Assembly: GCA_020465985.1 (NCBI GenBank)
Contig: JAANYP010002836.1
Span: 1 to 64,000, forward strand
Reading direction: 5' to 3'
Source: Centrapalus pauciflorus
Taxonomy: Eukaryota; Streptophyta; Magnoliopsida; Asterales; Asteraceae
Length of the DNA stretch: 64,000 nt
This document shows positions 60,668-64,000 of this stretch, piece by piece. Both the position numbers and the translations under genes were made by a program. The notes beneath the pieces are model-generated. The model was given only the letters and a program-made list of their open reading frames with translations, ran no database searches and had not been told where the DNA came from. The stretch's first letter is position 1. Each line of letters begins with the position of its first letter.

Positions 60668-61299
60668 TGATCGGTCTCCAACTGAATACTCATACGAGTG
60701 GGCTTTGGCTCTCCGAGACCGAGTCTAGCATATAGAGATGTGGGCATAAGATTGATGCTAGCTCCTAAATCAGCGAGGGCATTCGCACTGTGAAGGTTAC
60801 CAATATGACATGGTATAGTGAAACAGCCAGGATCATCTTGCTTGATTGGAAGCTTGTTTTGGAGCACAGCTGAACACTCGGCGTTCATCTCTATTGTGTT
60901 CAAATCATCAAGCTTCTTGCGCTTTGAGAGCAGATCCTTTAAAAACTTCGCGTAGTTCGGCATCTGAGCAATCACATCAATGAAAGGAATGTTGATATGT
61001 AACTGCTTGAACAATCCAAGGAACTTGCAATATTGCTTATCCTTGATTTCCTTTTGCAATCTGCTCAAATACGGAATAGGAGGCTTGTAAGGACTAACTG
61101 TAGGCATCGCCGGAGGTGGGACGTGTGCGGTACTTGGTATACTAGGAATGTGCACCTGGTCCATGATAGTCTCTGGATCGTCTTCATGAACAACAGAATC
61201 AAGAGGGGGAGAAATAGAATGCGAAGGAAGCGATGGACCTACAGTTTCCTTACCATAACGCGTGATAATCATCTTCGCTTCAGCCTTCGGATTCGGCAC
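60664..61299 (-). pseudogene. Athila protease, first half
   Basis: Same frame as gag. Leu-His-Ile-Asn-Ile-Pro-Phe and Tyr-Ala-Lys-Phe-Leu-Lys-Asp precede the active-site segment Ala-Leu-Ala-Asp-Leu-Gly-Ala-Ser-Ile-Asn-Leu-Met-Pro (Asp-Leu-Gly in place of Asp-Thr-Gly, usual for Athila). A frameshift near 60665 separates it from the second half. Confidence 0.88.
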
Positions 61300-62868
61300 A
61301 GTATCACTCGGGAGACCACCAGGCTGTCGCTCATTCTGCGCTTTAGCTATCTGTGCGATTTGGACTTCTAAATTCTTTATAGAAGTCTATTGGTTCCTTG
61401 TGATAGTCTCTTGGTTAGCCATGAACTTCATCATCATATCCTCTAAATTCGACCTCTCTTGTGGCTAATGTGTAGCCTGAGGACGTGGAGGATTCTGATA
61501 AGGGCTACCAGACTGGCCATAAAATTGTTGTGGTCGAGTATGCTGCTGAAAATGACCATGGGAGGAAGAAGAAGATTGCCCCTGGTTATACCCCTGGTGA
61601 GAGGCAAATTGAGGTCTCTGAAGCATATGTGGTCTCGGATTCATGAAACCAGGAGGTGGCTGATTCTGGGAATAATTCGAATAGTTCGGGTTCGGGTAAG
61701 CATACTTATACATGCCACCTCCAGAATCGCCAGATGAATAGTAAACCTACTCCTGATTGGTGTAAGAGTAAGCTGCCTGACACTCATAGCTCGAATGTGG
61801 GCCACCACAAGCATCACATGATGGATACACAGCTTGCACGGGAGCTGGTATGGCTTATGGTTGGCTATTCTGCGTGAGCTACTCTATCTTTTTCGTGAGT
61901 GCGGCTATGGCAGCGGCTTGCTTGGAATATGAAGCTTCCTATCCGAGGTACTCACTTGGTGTCTGATGCTGACTCATCACCAAATCATTTAAAATCTCAA
62001 CCGCCTCATCAGGTTTCTTATGGTAGACAGATCCACTACAAGCGGAATCAATCAAAGAATGATACATCGGGTGCACACCTTCATATAATACTTTTACTCG
62101 ATGATTGAGCGTCAGATTGTGATTTGGACACTTCACTATGGATTCTTTGTATCGCTCCCATGCATCACGTAAGGACTCTTCAGGCTTATGCCTGAATCCA
62201 AGAATTTCACTCGTAAGCTGAGTGGTACGTGAGGGCGGACAAAACATTGATAGAAACTGTGTCTCCATTTCATCCCAGGCATGAATTGAATTGGGCGGAA
62301 GGGCATCATACCATGTGAGAGCACGTCCAGTAAGCGAGTATGGGAATAACATCAATCGAATGATCTCCTTCGGGACTTGATTCACCTTATACGAACCGCA
62401 CGCTTTCCTGAATTTCTTCAGGTGTGCATAAGGATCCTCAGATGCTATCCCACAGTACTGAGCATTATTTTGAACTAAAGTGATGAGACTGGAGTTTAGC
62501 TCAAAATTGACGGCATCAAACCCGGGAATGACAATGACACCTTCCGAGTCGTCGGTGACTGGTCGGTTCAGCTCAAGCATGGTGCGACGGTCGCCCGTGT
62601 TTGGCTCAGAAGAATTATCAGATGAGGAAGAAGAAGAAGAAGAATCAGATGAAGGAGAAGAAGGCGAAGAATGAGATATTGGAGGTAACTCAACAACTAA
62701 ATCAATATGACCTTTATCAGCCAGTGGAGGGACAGGTAGGTCAGTAGATTCAGATGAGCTAGATAAAATTTTAATGAAATGATGAGAAGGATGACGAAGA
62801 CGGTTATGAAAGGTTCTTTCAGGTTCGTTGTATGGGCTTACAACATGCGGATTGGAATTCCGAGTCAT
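61300..62868 (-). pseudogene. Athila gag, broken
   Basis: The start at 62868 is preferred to an upstream in-frame ATG at 62955 because the upstream part is hydrophobic and unlike the family; this is uncertain. After a Ser-rich acidic tract (about 62640-62690) comes the gag core: Pro-Tyr-Ala-His-Leu-Lys-Lys-Phe, Leu-Phe-Pro-Tyr-Ser-Leu, Ala-Leu-Thr-Trp-Tyr and Glu-Ser-Leu-Arg-Asp-Ala-Trp-Glu-Arg. It stops at 61939, and the frame continues with several stops, a zinc-knuckle-like Cys-Asp-Ala-Cys-Gly-Gly-Pro-His...Cys near 61800 and a Gln/Pro/Tyr-rich tail to 61465. Confidence 0.88.
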
Positions 62869-63008
62869 AAACCATACACAAACACTGAGAGGGTGGATAG
62901 AATAGATATAGGATGGGAAAGACAAAAAAACAACTTCCAAGGGATAAAATCCCAAAAGAAGGATCGGCTAATCTACCAGCTAAACCTTTTCACAATATCT
63001 CTAGTCGT

Positions 63009-63026
63009 TCCCTGGCAACGGCGCCA
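63009..63026 (-). other. Athila primer-binding site (tRNA-Asp type)
   Basis: TGGCGCCGTTGCCAGGGA on minus, two bases after the LTR end. Athila and Tat elements use this site, complementary to tRNA-Asp. Confidence 0.88.
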
Positions 63027-63028
63027 TT

Positions 63029-64000
63029 TGAACTTTACGCGGATTTGGGCAAATAAAATCAAAGAAAGAAGCAAGCCTAAGTCATACCAAATACCACTGG
63101 CAGTGTAACAGTCGTAGTTAGTATATCTAGAAGCTGACCTCGGGGATTATCGAACTCAGGGATGACAATAAGGATCGAGATATTGATACTAGGATTATCA
63201 CTAATATCTAGCCATTGATAAGGGATGAGGATGATTATAACCCTAAATACTTAAAACTATACCATCTATCAGACTACTAAAATTATGAACTAAAACGCTA
63301 AAACAGGATAAAATCAGATAAGATAAAAGCAACACTCACTTGGATACGTCTTTTAGGATTAATGAAGTAAAAGGTGTAAAAACACTTAAGATGTTTTTGA
63401 TCAAAGAAAAGTAAATTGGAATAAAATTCAACTGTTTAAATCTTTGAAGCTCAAGAGTTTGAAAGTTTGATGTAAAACCGCTTCATGGACATATTTAATT
63501 AATTTCAGAAAATCAAGTATGGAGTTCTTCAGTATTCCCCAATTTCTAAAAATCAACAATAAATGTCTTTTACGATTAATGAAGTCAACTAAATCTAGCT
63601 TTTAGAGATTAAAACTGTCTACACGTCAAGCGCTCGGAAATAACTCTAAATATTCAATTTAGCCGCATAAACATCAATCAAGTCTAAGGAAATCAAAGAT
63701 TAAATTAATCCTCTAATCACAATATTGCTAAGAATTAATTTGCATACAATTATTTCACAATTTGTTAACTAGTCACTATCTCATAATCACAATAATGCTA
63801 GAAATGACAACCAATTAATAAATCACTTAAATTTGATAAAGTTTATAAAAATCAACATTTATAATCAATAATCATGATCACATAATGCTAGAAAATCAAC
63901 TATAATACTGATTTTACACATATTAATCGTATGAATCGAAGATACATCAATGAGTCAAACACTTTTCAACCAAAACCATCAAATACTCCATTAATCCATG
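63029..64000 (-). repeat. 5' LTR of the Athila element, right part outside the window
   Basis: On minus it ends CGCGTAAAGTTCA before the primer site. It matches the last ~970 bp of the LTR at 21940-23573. The U3 end and promoter are beyond the window. Confidence 0.87.

Larger units (their letters stand above)
34517..64000 (-). mobile_element. Athila-type Ty3/Gypsy element (host of the 19-kb composite)
   Basis: On minus from the right: 5' LTR (runs off the window), tRNA-Asp-type primer site, gag, protease, RT start, then the SIRE composite (40608-59652), then RT, RNase H, integrase, spacer, and an ATHILA ORF-1-like gene with its own promoter. The left end is cut at about 34517-34535 and no 3' LTR was found. 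Excluding the insertion, about 10.4 kb is present. Stops and frameshifts in every gene make it non-autonomous. Confidence 0.85.

Overview
This is a plant nuclear window made almost entirely of LTR retrotransposons inserted into one another. The only piece of an ordinary host gene I can support is a three-exon fragment of a nodulin-homeobox (NDX)-like gene at 24100-24855. A dicot, probably Asteraceae, is suggested by Gypsy LTRs carrying an ACTCGTCGAGT palindrome (as I remember from lettuce-type genomes) and by SIRE-type Copia elements with an extra third ORF. Species assignment is inference.

Layout. 1-1007: right end of a SIRE Copia element on the minus strand. 1240-9171: decayed chromovirus-type Gypsy (Tekay-like) on plus, with a GT-AG intron-like insert in the RT/RNase H region. 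9172-15193: AT-rich DNA with two solo-LTR-like units. 15194-17213: a (TA)n tract and a broken hAT transposase hit twice by a 293-bp-LTR Copia. 17214-21360: 3' half of another chromovirus Gypsy (minus). 21361-23573: 3' end of an Athila/Tat-type Gypsy (plus). 23574-24869: NDX fragment and flank. 24870-34535: Tork-like Copia (minus) carrying a 0.8-kb hAT-type non-autonomous transposon and a nearly intact Copia with 102-bp LTRs. 34517-64000: a large Athila-type Gypsy (minus) with gag, protease, RT, RNase H, integrase and a downstream ATHILA ORF-1-like gene that has its own TATA box and a leader intron. Its RT gene is split by a 19,035-bp SIRE composite (40613-59647).

The composite is the most interesting part. 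Its outer LTRs are 667 bp each, in direct orientation, and flanked by a perfect ATTAT duplication. Inside are copy A (plus) and a nearly complete copy B (minus), joined at 5-8-bp microhomologies. Copy A has a 1,456-bp segment with GTAAAT donor, TACTAAC branch site and GTGCAG acceptor between gag and pol; copy B lacks exactly this segment. I infer that B descends from reverse transcription of a spliced RNA. In copy A, the unspliced frame reads a long Gag that ends at the branch site, and the splice joins Gag in frame to Pol. This would be an RNA-splicing switch between Gag and Gag-Pol.

Other patterns worth attention: a short motif (about CTCAAGCTGYTAGT) that recurs in the SIRE LTR, gag, pol and ORF3; GC-rich CGCGACCGCGAT or ACTCGTCGAGT arrays just upstream of TATA boxes in unrelated LTRs; and a 189-bp open, non-retroviral segment captured inside the composite. 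All coordinates and splice sites were read by eye; homology statements come from family knowledge, not from searches.
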